In this document: in pieces, positions 1-6,393 of the stretch
Position numbering within the stretch: the stretch's first letter is position 1
Layout of the letters: each line of letters opens with the position of its first letter
Notes under the pieces: generated by a model
What the model was told of the DNA's origin: nothing
The model's input: only the letters and a program-made list of their open reading frames with translations
The model's database searches: none
Translations under genes and position numbers: made by a program
Source: Deltaproteobacteria bacterium RIFOXYA12_FULL_61_11
GTDB taxonomy: Bacteria; Bdellovibrionota_F; JAHFAK01; YA12-FULL-61-11
Assembly: GCA_001799195.1 (NCBI GenBank)
Contig: MGSU01000278.1
Location: 1-6,480, forward strand
Length of the DNA: 6,480 nucleotides
Reading direction: 5' to 3'

Positions 1-907
1 CGATCAAACGCCGTTGCTGTTCAACCTGTTGAGCCCTCACCGCGCTGCGTTCTTCGGCCACGGTGAGGTTGAAGGCAGCGAGCTTGCCCATTTCGGGGTG
101 GATTTGTTCGGCCTGCCTGCGCAGGTCCTCCAAATAGGCTTCGTCCGCCTCAACCTGCTCACGTTGCAGCTTGGCGATCGTGTCCGCGAGATCTTCCCGT
201 CTCAGGCGCAAGCCTTCTCGTAGACGGTGTAACACCTCGGCACCATCGGCCAGCAATTCGGCATGTTCCGCACGCAACTCGACCTCCAGGGCCAAGCTCT
301 CGACCCGTTCGCGGGCTTGCTCGAGCCGAGCCAACTCCAGCAGATCATCGAGTTGCAGCGCCGCTCCTCGAGTGGGGGGCTGTAATCGCCCTACCTTGCC
401 CGTCAGCTCTCCCAGAACCCCCCGAGCCTCTTTGAGCTGTGCGGGCAAGGCTCCCATGCGATCCGCCGTGCCGACCTCCAATTCGTTCATGCGGCCGAGC
501 AAGGCTTCCACTTCGTTCGAACGCTCCTCGGTGGCGGCCGCAAGCTCTTGCCAAGCCTCCAGCGAGAGCTTCTTTGCCGGCAAGGCCTCGGTCTCGAGCT
601 TTTCCGCTTCGCGAGTCCAGACGTGGTGCTGATCGAGTTCGAGGAGCAGGGTCCGCCAAGCCTGGCGACGTTGCCGCAAACGGGCAGCTTCCTCGAGTTG
701 GCCTGCGATCTCGGCCACGAGCTTGCGCCGCTCGGCAACCTCCTCGACCGGCAGGCCGCTCTCCCGTTCGAGCGCTTGCTGCGCTTCGGTGAAGGCTTCG
801 GCCAAGGTCTTCCCCTCCTCGACCTGACCTCGCACCGTTCCGTTCGAGCTACACACCAAGATCAAACCGAGGATGATCCCACGTGTCTGAGCGAGCTGTC
901 CCGTCAT
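1..907 (-). CDS. Exported coiled-coil protein, 5' part only (possibly the N-terminus of an MscK/KefA-like mechanosensitive channel)
   Basis: This frame stays open from the ATG at 907 to the left edge, giving 302 codons without a stop, so the C-terminus is missing. Residues 1-27 look like a signal peptide: a short N-region ending in Arg9, a hydrophobic stretch (GIILGLILVCSS), then a polar segment. The rest is Glu/Leu/Arg/Ala-rich with heptad-like spacing, strongest at about residues 30-90 and 190-300, which suggests long periplasmic coiled coils. The start is supported by GGAG 6 nt upstream. An in-frame ATG four codons earlier (919) has no comparable ribosome site. The gene lies 50 bp downstream of lpd on the same strand, so it is probably the second gene of that transcript. 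A signal peptide followed by extended helices resembles the periplasmic N-terminal region of MscK-type mechanosensitive channels, but no membrane channel domain is visible here, so the function is a guess. Reality of the gene is well supported; identity is not. Confidence 0.8.
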   Translation of the reverse strand, partial: MTGQLAQTRGIILGLILVCSSNGTVRGQVEEGKTLAEAFTEAQQALERESGLPVEEVAERRKLVAEIAGQLEEAARLRQRRQAWRTLLLELDQHHVWTREAEKLETEALPAKKLSLEAWQELAAATEERSNEVEALLGRMNELEVGTADRMGALPAQLKEARGVLGELTGKVGRLQPPTRGAALQLDDLLELARLEQARERVESLALEVELRAEHAELLADGAEVLHRLREGLRLRREDLADTIAKLQREQVEADEAYLEDLRRQAEQIHPEMGKLAAFNLTVAEERSAVRAQQVEQQRRLI

Positions 908-913
908 GAGGAA

Positions 914-917
914 CTCC
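914..917 (-). promoter_or_regulatory. Ribosome binding site of the coiled-coil gene
   Basis: GGAG on the minus strand lies 6 nt before the ATG at 907. It decides the start, because the alternative in-frame ATG at 919-917 overlaps this motif and has no purine-rich element at the right distance. Confidence 0.6.
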
Positions 918-957
918 ATCGGTCGAGAAATGGGGGTCGCGCGTTCATGCCGGGTGT

Positions 958-2361
958 TTAGGCCAGGTGCAACGGCATGCCGGCCGCCGCCAGGGAGGCT
1001 TCTTTCAGCACTTCCGAATAGGTCGGGTGGGCGTGGACGATGCGACCGAGATCCTCGGCCGAGGCCCGGTATTCCATGGCTACCACGGCCTCGGCGATCA
1101 GGTCGGCGCATCGGGCACCCAGGAGATGCACCCCCAGGATCTCATCGCTCTGCTCGTCGGAGAGGACCTTGGCGAAACCCTCGAGGTCCCCCGAGGCCCT
1201 CGCCCGCCCCGAAGCCAGGAAGGGGAAGACGCCCTTGCGATAGGCGCGCCCCGAGGCCGCGAGCTGTTCTTCGCTCTGCCCGACCGAAGCGACCTCGGGC
1301 CACGTATAGACCACGGAAGGAAGGGTGGTGTAATTGACGTGCCCGACCTTGCCGGCGATGGTCTCGGCCACGGCCACGCCCTCTTCCGAGGCTTTGTGCG
1401 CCAACATCGGTCCGGCCACGGCATCCCCCACGGCGTAGATGCCCGGCACCGTGGTCTGCCAATGCTCGTCGATGACGATGCGGCCGGCAGGATCCGTCAG
1501 AACGCCTGTCTCTGCAAGTCCGAGGTCCGCGGTGTTCGGCCTGCGGCCGACGGCCACGAGCACGAGCTCGGCCTCGAGACGCACTTGTTCCCCCTGCGCC
1601 CCGTTCGCCTCCAGCACGACCCCCGAGTCTTTCCGTTCCGCAAGGCCGGTGATGGTCGTCGAGAGGTGGAAGGTGATACCCAGTTTCTTCAAGCTGCGCT
1701 GGAGCGCACTGCCCAACTCGCGGTCCAGGGTCGGGAGCAGGGAATCGAGCATCTCGACCACCGTGACCTTCGTCCCCAAGCGAGCCCAGACCGAACCGAG
1801 CTCCAGACCGATGACCCCGCCGCCGATCACGAGCATGGAGGCCGGCACTGCCTCGAGCGCCAAGGCTTCGGTCGAGGTCAGGATCTGCCGGCCATCGGTC
1901 GGGAGTACCGGCACGGCGGTGGGGATCGACCCGGGCGCGAGCAGGACGTGCTTCGCTTCGAGCTTCGCCGGCGAGGCACCGACGAGTTCCACCAGCCCAG
2001 GTCCTGCCAACCGGCCACGGCCGCGCACGACCTCGATGCCCGCTTTCTTGAACAGGTACGAGACCCCCTGGGTGCTGCGTTTAACCACCTCCTGCTTCCA
2101 ACGCATCATCGCGCCGAGGTCTGCCTCGACCCCACCGGTGCGGATGCCCATCTTCTCGAAGCCGTTCTTGGCCAAATGGTAGTGTTCGCTGAGGTCCAAC
2201 AATGCCTTGGAGGGGATGCAACCGATGTTGAGGCACGTCCCACCGAGATTCTCCCGCTCGTCGATCAGAGTGACCCCCAACCCCAACCTCGCCGCGCGGA
2301 GCGCCGCGACATCCCCCCCCGGACCACCTCCGATCACCACCAGTTCCCGCCGCTCTTCCAT
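958..2361 (-). CDS. lpd: Dihydrolipoamide dehydrogenase (E3 component of 2-oxo acid dehydrogenase complexes)
   Basis: This flavoprotein reoxidises the dihydrolipoyl groups of the E2 subunit (or of glycine cleavage H protein) and passes the electrons through FAD to NAD+, in the cytoplasm. The 467-residue length is normal for the family. Visible motifs, in order, are: the FAD-binding Rossmann loop GGGPGG (11-16); the redox-active disulfide in GGTCLNIGC (Cys43 and Cys48), followed by IPSKALL; the NAD-binding loop GGGVIG (180-185), with an acidic residue (Glu203) at the end of the second strand, as expected for NAD rather than NADP; the second FAD motif AVGDAVAG (Gly312-Asp313); and the C-terminal catalytic HAHPTYSE, with His445 and Glu450 as the dyad. 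Asp17 after GGGPGG replaces the Tyr often seen there and is probably harmless. There is no N-terminal lipoyl domain. The start has GAGGAG 7 nt upstream. No E1 or E2 gene is in the window; the divergent neighbour is unrelated. A coiled-coil gene follows 50 bp downstream. Confidence 0.97.
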   Translation of the reverse strand: MEERRELVVIGGGPGGDVAALRAARLGLGVTLIDERENLGGTCLNIGCIPSKALLDLSEHYHLAKNGFEKMGIRTGGVEADLGAMMRWKQEVVKRSTQGVSYLFKKAGIEVVRGRGRLAGPGLVELVGASPAKLEAKHVLLAPGSIPTAVPVLPTDGRQILTSTEALALEAVPASMLVIGGGVIGLELGSVWARLGTKVTVVEMLDSLLPTLDRELGSALQRSLKKLGITFHLSTTITGLAERKDSGVVLEANGAQGEQVRLEAELVLVAVGRRPNTADLGLAETGVLTDPAGRIVIDEHWQTTVPGIYAVGDAVAGPMLAHKASEEGVAVAETIAGKVGHVNYTTLPSVVYTWPEVASVGQSEEQLAASGRAYRKGVFPFLASGRARASGDLEGFAKVLSDEQSDEILGVHLLGARCADLIAEAVVAMEYRASAEDLGRIVHAHPTYSEVLKEASLAAAGMPLHLA

Positions 2362-2368
2362 TCCCGTT

Positions 2369-2374
2369 CTCCTC
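2369..2374 (-). promoter_or_regulatory. Ribosome binding site of lpd
   Basis: GAGGAG on the minus strand sits 7 nt before the ATG at 2361. This is near-ideal spacing and fixes the lpd start. Confidence 0.75.
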
Positions 2375-2401
2375 GGTCCTGCCGATCATCTCTCTGAGGT
2401 C

Positions 2402-2430
2402 TTCATCGCAGGGAGGCCGGAGCGCGTCAA
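2402..2430 (-). promoter_or_regulatory. Candidate sigma70-type promoter for lpd
   Basis: On the minus strand TTGACG (2430-2425) matches five of six bases of the -35 consensus. Seventeen bases later GATGAA (2407-2402) matches the -10 consensus at three positions. This would start transcription near 2395, about 34 nt before the ATG. The -10 is weak, so this is only a candidate. Confidence 0.35.
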
Positions 2431-2446
2431 GACCAAAGCGGGAATA

Positions 2447-2455
2447 TGGTACACT
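2447..2455 (+). promoter_or_regulatory. Candidate extended -10 promoter for the DPBB-domain gene
   Basis: TGGTACACT is an extended -10 (TGn followed by TACACT, four of six consensus matches). It would start transcription near 2461, about 24 nt before the ATG at 2485. The expected -35 position (about 2427-2432) has no good match and overlaps the -35 proposed for lpd on the other strand. An extended -10 can work without a strong -35, so the site is plausible but unproven. Confidence 0.35.
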
Positions 2456-2471
2456 AGAGGATCTTCGACCC

Positions 2472-2479
2472 AAGGGGGG
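2472..2479 (+). promoter_or_regulatory. Ribosome binding site of the DPBB-domain gene
   Basis: AAGGGGGG ends 5 nt before the ATG at 2485. It is the only purine-rich element at a suitable distance and supports this start. Confidence 0.6.
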
Positions 2480-2484
2480 TTCCG

Positions 2485-3549
2485 ATGCTGTGGTCCCGGC
2501 CGATCCGGGCATGGGGTATTCCCGGGCTCTTGTTCGCGAGCCTCTTCCTGTGCGATCCGACATGTACCCTGACCCCTCCCCCTCCCCTTCCCCCTCCTCA
2601 CTCCTATCCCGACAACACCCTCACCGCTCCTCCCTCGGGCATGAGCTTCTCGATCCCGCCACTGCCCCGTTCTCTCAGCAAGACGGGGGTGCTCTCGACC
2701 TTGTGGCCCCCCCCAGGAAAACCTCGAGGCCGCAGTCCCCAGCGGCCCTATCCGGACGGAACTTACATCCTCACGACCTTCGGCGGTCCGGACGACGAAC
2801 AACCCACGGCCTGCGGCACCTTCGCCGACGGCACTACCTACTACGCGACCGGGGTCTACGGTTGGGGCTGCGATGCCAAGATCATGATCCGCAATGGCGA
2901 CCGCTGCGTGATCGCCACGGTGTTGGACAATGGTCCCGCCACCTGGGTCGAGGACAACGCCCGGAAATACTGCGGTCTCGGCAGGATCCTCGATGTGTCC
3001 CCCCTCGTCGCGGGGGAACTCTTCGAGCGCATGGCCCTAGGTTGGAGCGACTGCCAAGAGGTCGAGGTCCGGAGGGTCGAGGACGATCTCCCGGAAGGTC
3101 CCTGTACCCTCAGACCCACGGGGATCGCCGACCAACTCGAGGAGCTAGCTCCCAGTACCGGCGAGCAACCCCTCTCGCAGGAAGAACCCGCTGCCGGGGC
3201 TGAACCGGGCAATGAAGCCATTGAAGTCATAGGAATCTACGAGGAAGAATACCCCGGAGAGTCGGAACCTCCGCCCGGAGAAGAAGCTCCGACAGAGGAA
3301 GAACTGTATCCCTCGTCCTCAGAACCTGCCGCAGAAGAGCTGGAAGAAGGAGAAGCAGAGACAGAAGCGGAAGAGGCGGCAGCAATCCCGGAGAGCGACG
3401 AAGACCCCGGGCTCCTCGAACCCCAGGACAATACCGAGGAAACTCTTGAAGAAACCCAGCCGGAGGGCACGCCGGAAGTAGACCAGGACCAACCCGCGGA
3501 GACCGGAGAAGAAGCACCACCCGAGGATGATGGCGAAGCCGCCGAGTAG
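2485..3549 (+). CDS. Exported RlpA-like double-psi beta-barrel protein with a long acidic tail
   Basis: The 354-residue protein has four visible parts. Residues 1-23 form a likely signal peptide (basic N-region, then a hydrophobic run). Cys23 is preceded by Leu rather than Gly/Ala/Ser, so it is a poor lipobox. Residues 29-90 form a Pro-rich linker. Residues 91-198 look like an RlpA/expansin-type double-psi beta-barrel: ACG (109-111), GC (128-129), the IMIRNGDRCVIATVLDNGP segment (Asp148-Pro151), then ILDVSPLVAGELF with Asp170. Six cysteines (110, 129, 141, 163, 190, 207) suggest disulfides in an oxidising compartment. Residues 211-354 are Glu/Pro/Ala-rich, with 43 Glu and 8 Asp and no Lys, Arg or His. 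RlpA proteins bind or cleave septal peptidoglycan, and expansin-like relatives loosen cell-wall polymers. I see no SPOR domain and cannot confirm catalytic residues, so enzymatic activity is uncertain. The gene diverges from lpd, and glgP follows 88 bp downstream. Confidence 0.85.
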   Translation: MLWSRPIRAWGIPGLLFASLFLCDPTCTLTPPPPLPPPHSYPDNTLTAPPSGMSFSIPPLPRSLSKTGVLSTLWPPPGKPRGRSPQRPYPDGTYILTTFGGPDDEQPTACGTFADGTTYYATGVYGWGCDAKIMIRNGDRCVIATVLDNGPATWVEDNARKYCGLGRILDVSPLVAGELFERMALGWSDCQEVEVRRVEDDLPEGPCTLRPTGIADQLEELAPSTGEQPLSQEEPAAGAEPGNEAIEVIGIYEEEYPGESEPPPGEEAPTEEELYPSSSEPAAEELEEGEAETEAEEAAAIPESDEDPGLLEPQDNTEETLEETQPEGTPEVDQDQPAETGEEAPPEDDGEAAE

Positions 3550-3553
3550 GGTC

Positions 3554-3583
3554 TTGACTCCCCCGACGCAACCCCGCTATCGT
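3554..3583 (+). promoter_or_regulatory. Candidate sigma70-type promoter for glgP
   Basis: TTGACT (3554-3559, five of six matches to the -35 consensus) and TATCGT (3578-3583, four of six matches to the -10 consensus) are separated by 18 bp. Transcription would start near 3590, giving a leader of about 48 nt before the ATG at 3638. The elements begin 5 bp after the stop of the upstream gene, so glgP could be transcribed independently of it. Confidence 0.45.
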
Positions 3584-3624
3584 CACTCACCTCCCGAGAG
3601 GCCCGACCATCTCCCACCCTATCC

Positions 3625-3630
3625 AGGAAG
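3625..3630 (+). promoter_or_regulatory. Ribosome binding site that sets the glgP start
   Basis: AGGAAG lies 7 nt before the ATG at 3638. The longer in-frame reading from 3527 would overlap the previous gene by 23 bp and would add 37 residues of low-complexity Pro/Arg-rich sequence, so 3638 is the better start. Confidence 0.7.
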
Positions 3631-3637
3631 CACGACC

Positions 3638-6199
3638 ATGACCCGCGATACCCAGGCCGCACCACCTCGTTCCAAAGGTTCTTCCTCTACGGCAGGCCGG
3701 CGCGCGCGCTCCGGTTGCGGCGATAACTCCACCTGTCACTGCCGAGTCCCGGACGCTGCAACCCTGCAACGAGAGATCCTGGACAACCTGCGCTACGAGT
3801 TGGCTCGTTTCCCCGAGGTCGCCACCAACTACGACTGGTATCTCTCGCTCGCCGCGACCATCCGCCACCTCCTGCTCGACCGCTGGACCTCGACCGCTCA
3901 GACCTACCTGCAACGAGAGGCCCGCACCGTCTGCTACCTCTCGGCCGAATTCATGCTCGGTCCCCAACTCCGCAACAACCTGCTCTGCCTCGGGCTCGAG
4001 GGACCGGTCCGCGAGGCCCTCACCGGTCTCGGTCTGGACCTCGAGACCCTGGCCGAACTCGAGGAAGAGCCGGGGCTGGGCAACGGTGGCCTGGGTCGGC
4101 TGGCCGCTTGCTACCTCGATTCCCTAGCCACGCTCGACCTCCCCACCATCGGTTACGGTCTGCGGTACCAGTACGGGATCTTCGACCAGCGCATCGAGGA
4201 CGGCTGGCAGGTCGAAGAGAGCGACACCTGGCTTAAACTGGGCAATCCCTGGGAGGTGCGACGTCCCGACGTGGTCTATACCGTATCCTTCGGGGGACAC
4301 ACGCTCTCCGGCCATGACGAACGCGGCCGTTACCGGGTCCGCTGGCTCCCCCAACGGACGGTCCGCGTGCGCGCCTACGACACCCCCATCCTGGGCTACC
4401 GCACCAATACCGCCTGCCTGTTGCGGCTCTGGACGGCGGAAGGGTATCAAGCCTTCAACCTCGCGGCCTTCAACCACGGGGACTTCTGGGGAGCCGTCAT
4501 CGAGCAGACCGCGGCCGAGAACCTGACCAAGGTCCTCTACCCGAACGACAAGCAAGCTTCGGGCAAGCTCCTGCGCTTACAACAGCAATACCTCCTGGTC
4601 TCCTGCGCCCTCCAGGACATGGTCCGCATCCACCTGCAGCGGGCCAGCAACCTCGACGGCTTCCATCGCAAATACGCGGTACAACTCAACGACACCCATC
4701 CTTCTCTCGCCATTCCCGAATTGATGCACATTCTCCTCGATCACCACGGCTACACCTGGGAAGCTGCCTGGGCCATCACCGAACGCACCTTTGCCTACAC
4801 CAATCACACCCTCCTTCCCGAGGCCCTGGAATGCTGGTCCTTGGAATTGTTCGCGCAGGTCCTGCCGCGACACCTCGAGATCATCTACGAATTGAACCGT
4901 CGCTTCCTGGCTCAGGTCCGAGCAGGAGGAGCCGACGAGGCTCGTATCCAGCGCCTCTCGCTGATCGACGAGAGCGGTGAGCGTTCCTTGCGGATGGCCA
5001 ACCTGGCCACCGTGGGCAGCCACACCGTCAATGGCGTTGCCGCTCTGCACAGCTCCTTGCTCACCAGCGACTTGATGCAGGACTTCTTCGCCCTGTGGCC
5101 GGAGAAGTTCACCAACGTCACCAACGGCGTCAGCCCGCGCCGTTTCGTCGGGCTCTGCAATCCCGGCCTGACCGCCCTGATCACCGAGGTCATCGGCGAG
5201 GGGTGGTTGGCCAGGCTGGAACGCTTGCGCGACCTCGAGCCCCTGGCCCGCGATCGGAACTTCCAAGAGGCCTTCGCCAGGGTCAAACTCCTCAATAAAC
5301 AGGCGTTGGCCGAACGGGTCCGGTCCGTCACCGGGGCCGTCATTGACCCCCACAGCCTGCTCGACGTGCAGATCAAGCGCATTCACGAGTACAAACGGCA
5401 GCACCTCAACATCCTCCACGTCATCGCCCGTTACTTGCGGCTGCGACAAGATCCCTCGTACGACGCGGCCCCCCGTACGATCCTGTTCGCGGGGAAGGCC
5501 GCGCCCGGCTATGCCATGGCTCGCCTGATCATCAAACTGATCCACGCCGTGGCCGAAGTCGTCAACAACGACCCCCTCACCCGGGACCGGCTCAAGGTGG
5601 TGTTCTACCCTGACTTCAACGTCAAGAACGCCGAGCACATCTACCCGGCCGCCGAAGTGTCGGAACAACTCTCCACGGCGGGGAAGGAAGCCTCGGGCAC
5701 CGGGAATATGAAATTGGCGCTCAACGGCGCCCTGACCCTCGGGACTCTCGACGGCGCGAATGTCGAGATCCGCGAGCAGGTCGGTGCCGAGAATTTCTAC
5801 CTCTTTGGCTACAACGTCGACGAAATCAAAGCCCTGCGCGCCGAGGGTTATCGTCCCTGGGAACTGGTCTCTCAAGACCCCGAACTCGCGGCGGTGCTCC
5901 TGACCCTGCACGACGGGACCTTCGCGCCGAGGGATTCACAACTCTTCCAACCGATCCTGGACAGCCTGGTCGGCTGGGACGAATTCATGGTCCTCGCCGA
6001 CTTCCGCTCCCTCCTCCGGACTCAGGAACGCATCGACGAGGATTGGCGCAACCACAACGATTGGAGCCGCCGGGCCATCCTCAACGTGGCCCGCATGGGC
6101 ATGTTCTCCTCGGACCGGGCCATCGCCGAGTACGCCCAGCGCATCTGGCGGATCGAGCCCCAGGAGGTCCCCCTGTGCCCGCCCGAGGGGCATACCTGA
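3638..6199 (+). CDS. glgP: Glycogen/starch (alpha-glucan) phosphorylase, GT35 family
   Basis: This cytoplasmic PLP enzyme releases glucose-1-phosphate from the non-reducing ends of alpha-1,4-glucan using phosphate. From the ATG at 3638 it has 853 residues, slightly longer than typical bacterial members (about 800-840). The extra length is an N-terminal segment of about 40 residues rich in Ser, Arg and Cys (GCGDNSTCHC, Cys27, 33 and 35). Family motifs in order are: TVCYLSAEFMLG (97-108); the glycine loop GLGNGGLGRLAACYLDS (146-162); NPWE (203-206); LNDTHP (350-355); TNHTLLPEALE with His390, matching the catalytic His of muscle phosphorylase; KRIHEYKRQ (580-588) with Arg581 and Lys586 in the phosphate site; and EASGTGNMK, with Lys692 as the PLP Schiff-base lysine. 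All key residues are present, so it should be active. The regulatory Ser14 region of animal enzymes is absent. The symbol could equally be malP, since glycogen versus maltodextrin preference cannot be read from sequence. No other glg gene is in the window. Part of this gene (5746-5832) is repeated at the right edge. Confidence 0.96.
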   Translation: MTRDTQAAPPRSKGSSSTAGRRARSGCGDNSTCHCRVPDAATLQREILDNLRYELARFPEVATNYDWYLSLAATIRHLLLDRWTSTAQTYLQREARTVCYLSAEFMLGPQLRNNLLCLGLEGPVREALTGLGLDLETLAELEEEPGLGNGGLGRLAACYLDSLATLDLPTIGYGLRYQYGIFDQRIEDGWQVEESDTWLKLGNPWEVRRPDVVYTVSFGGHTLSGHDERGRYRVRWLPQRTVRVRAYDTPILGYRTNTACLLRLWTAEGYQAFNLAAFNHGDFWGAVIEQTAAENLTKVLYPNDKQASGKLLRLQQQYLLVSCALQDMVRIHLQRASNLDGFHRKYAVQLNDTHPSLAIPELMHILLDHHGYTWEAAWAITERTFAYTNHTLLPEALECWSLELFAQVLPRHLEIIYELNRRFLAQVRAGGADEARIQRLSLIDESGERSLRMANLATVGSHTVNGVAALHSSLLTSDLMQDFFALWPEKFTNVTNGVSPRRFVGLCNPGLTALITEVIGEGWLARLERLRDLEPLARDRNFQEAFARVKLLNKQALAERVRSVTGAVIDPHSLLDVQIKRIHEYKRQHLNILHVIARYLRLRQDPSYDAAPRTILFAGKAAPGYAMARLIIKLIHAVAEVVNNDPLTRDRLKVVFYPDFNVKNAEHIYPAAEVSEQLSTAGKEASGTGNMKLALNGALTLGTLDGANVEIREQVGAENFYLFGYNVDEIKALRAEGYRPWELVSQDPELAAVLLTLHDGTFAPRDSQLFQPILDSLVGWDEFMVLADFRSLLRTQERIDEDWRNHNDWSRRAILNVARMGMFSSDRAIAEYAQRIWRIEPQEVPLCPPEGHT
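5746..5832 (+). repeat. Direct repeat, copy 1 (inside glgP)
   Basis: This stretch encodes residues just after the PLP-lysine motif of the phosphorylase, from the middle of GTLDGANVE to VDEIKA. It recurs 648 bp downstream at 6394-6480 with one difference in 87 bases (C5801 versus T6449). Confidence 0.95.
6183..6194 (+). repeat. 12-bp direct repeat, copy 1 (end of glgP)
   Basis: CCGAGGGGCATA covers the last codons of glgP. The same 12 bases recur at 6256-6267, 73 bp downstream. The flanks do not match, so this may be a remnant of a local duplication or chance. Confidence 0.5.
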
Positions 6200-6393
6200 C
6201 CCCGCGGGGACCCCTTTCGCTCTCTTGAGGACCAGGATCCCTTTTGGGTTCATGACCGAGGGGCATAGCAGATTCGAGGCCTAGCGGTCGGTATACATAG
6301 GATCTTGAACTTCTTCAGAAACCGAAATTCCTCCCGCGTCAGGATTCGCGAAGCCGATTCAATCCTTCGAAGTCCGACCTGGGATTGGATTGT
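6200..6393 (+). other. Non-coding gap between glgP and its partial duplicate
   Basis: No convincing gene is present. The stretch begins with the palindrome CCCCGCGGGG (6200-6209), which has no loop and no following T-run, so it is not a normal intrinsic terminator. GC falls to about 50% over 6285-6393 and to about 35% over 6291-6330, well below the flanking gene. The phosphorylase reading frame of the downstream duplicate stays open upstream to a TAG at 6266-6268, but that upstream part does not resemble phosphorylase. Confidence 0.7.
6256..6267 (+). repeat. 12-bp direct repeat, copy 2 (downstream of glgP)
   Basis: CCGAGGGGCATA repeats the sequence at the glgP 3' end (6183-6194). It lies in the non-coding gap before the larger repeat. 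Confidence 0.5.

Noticed and set aside
171-632. Ser/Arg-rich open frame on the plus strand opposite the coiled-coil gene
   Set aside because: The composition is that of a shadow frame. The minus-strand frame is longer, starts with a ribosome site and signal peptide, and runs unbroken to the edge.
967-2397. 476-codon open frame on the plus strand, antisense to lpd
   Set aside because: It lies opposite a fully motif-supported lpd. Its translation has no recognisable domain and is His/Arg/Asp-rich, as expected of an antisense shadow in GC-rich DNA.
3527-3637. In-frame upstream ATG extending the phosphorylase by 37 residues
   Set aside because: It would overlap the previous gene by 23 bp, adds a low-complexity Pro/Arg-rich segment, and lies upstream of a good ribosome site and a promoter-like pair that fit the ATG at 3638.
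4577-5911. 444-codon open frame on the minus strand, antisense to glgP
   Set aside because: It mirrors the codons of a clearly real phosphorylase and shows Val/Asp/Gly-rich shadow composition without domains.
6200-6209. CCCCGCGGGG palindrome after glgP as a terminator
   Set aside because: It leaves no loop and is not followed by a T-run, so it does not fit an intrinsic terminator.
6292-6298. TATACAT as a -10 element downstream of glgP
   Set aside because: There is no -35 match at suitable spacing on the plus strand and no TG extension, so it is probably just part of the AT-richer patch.
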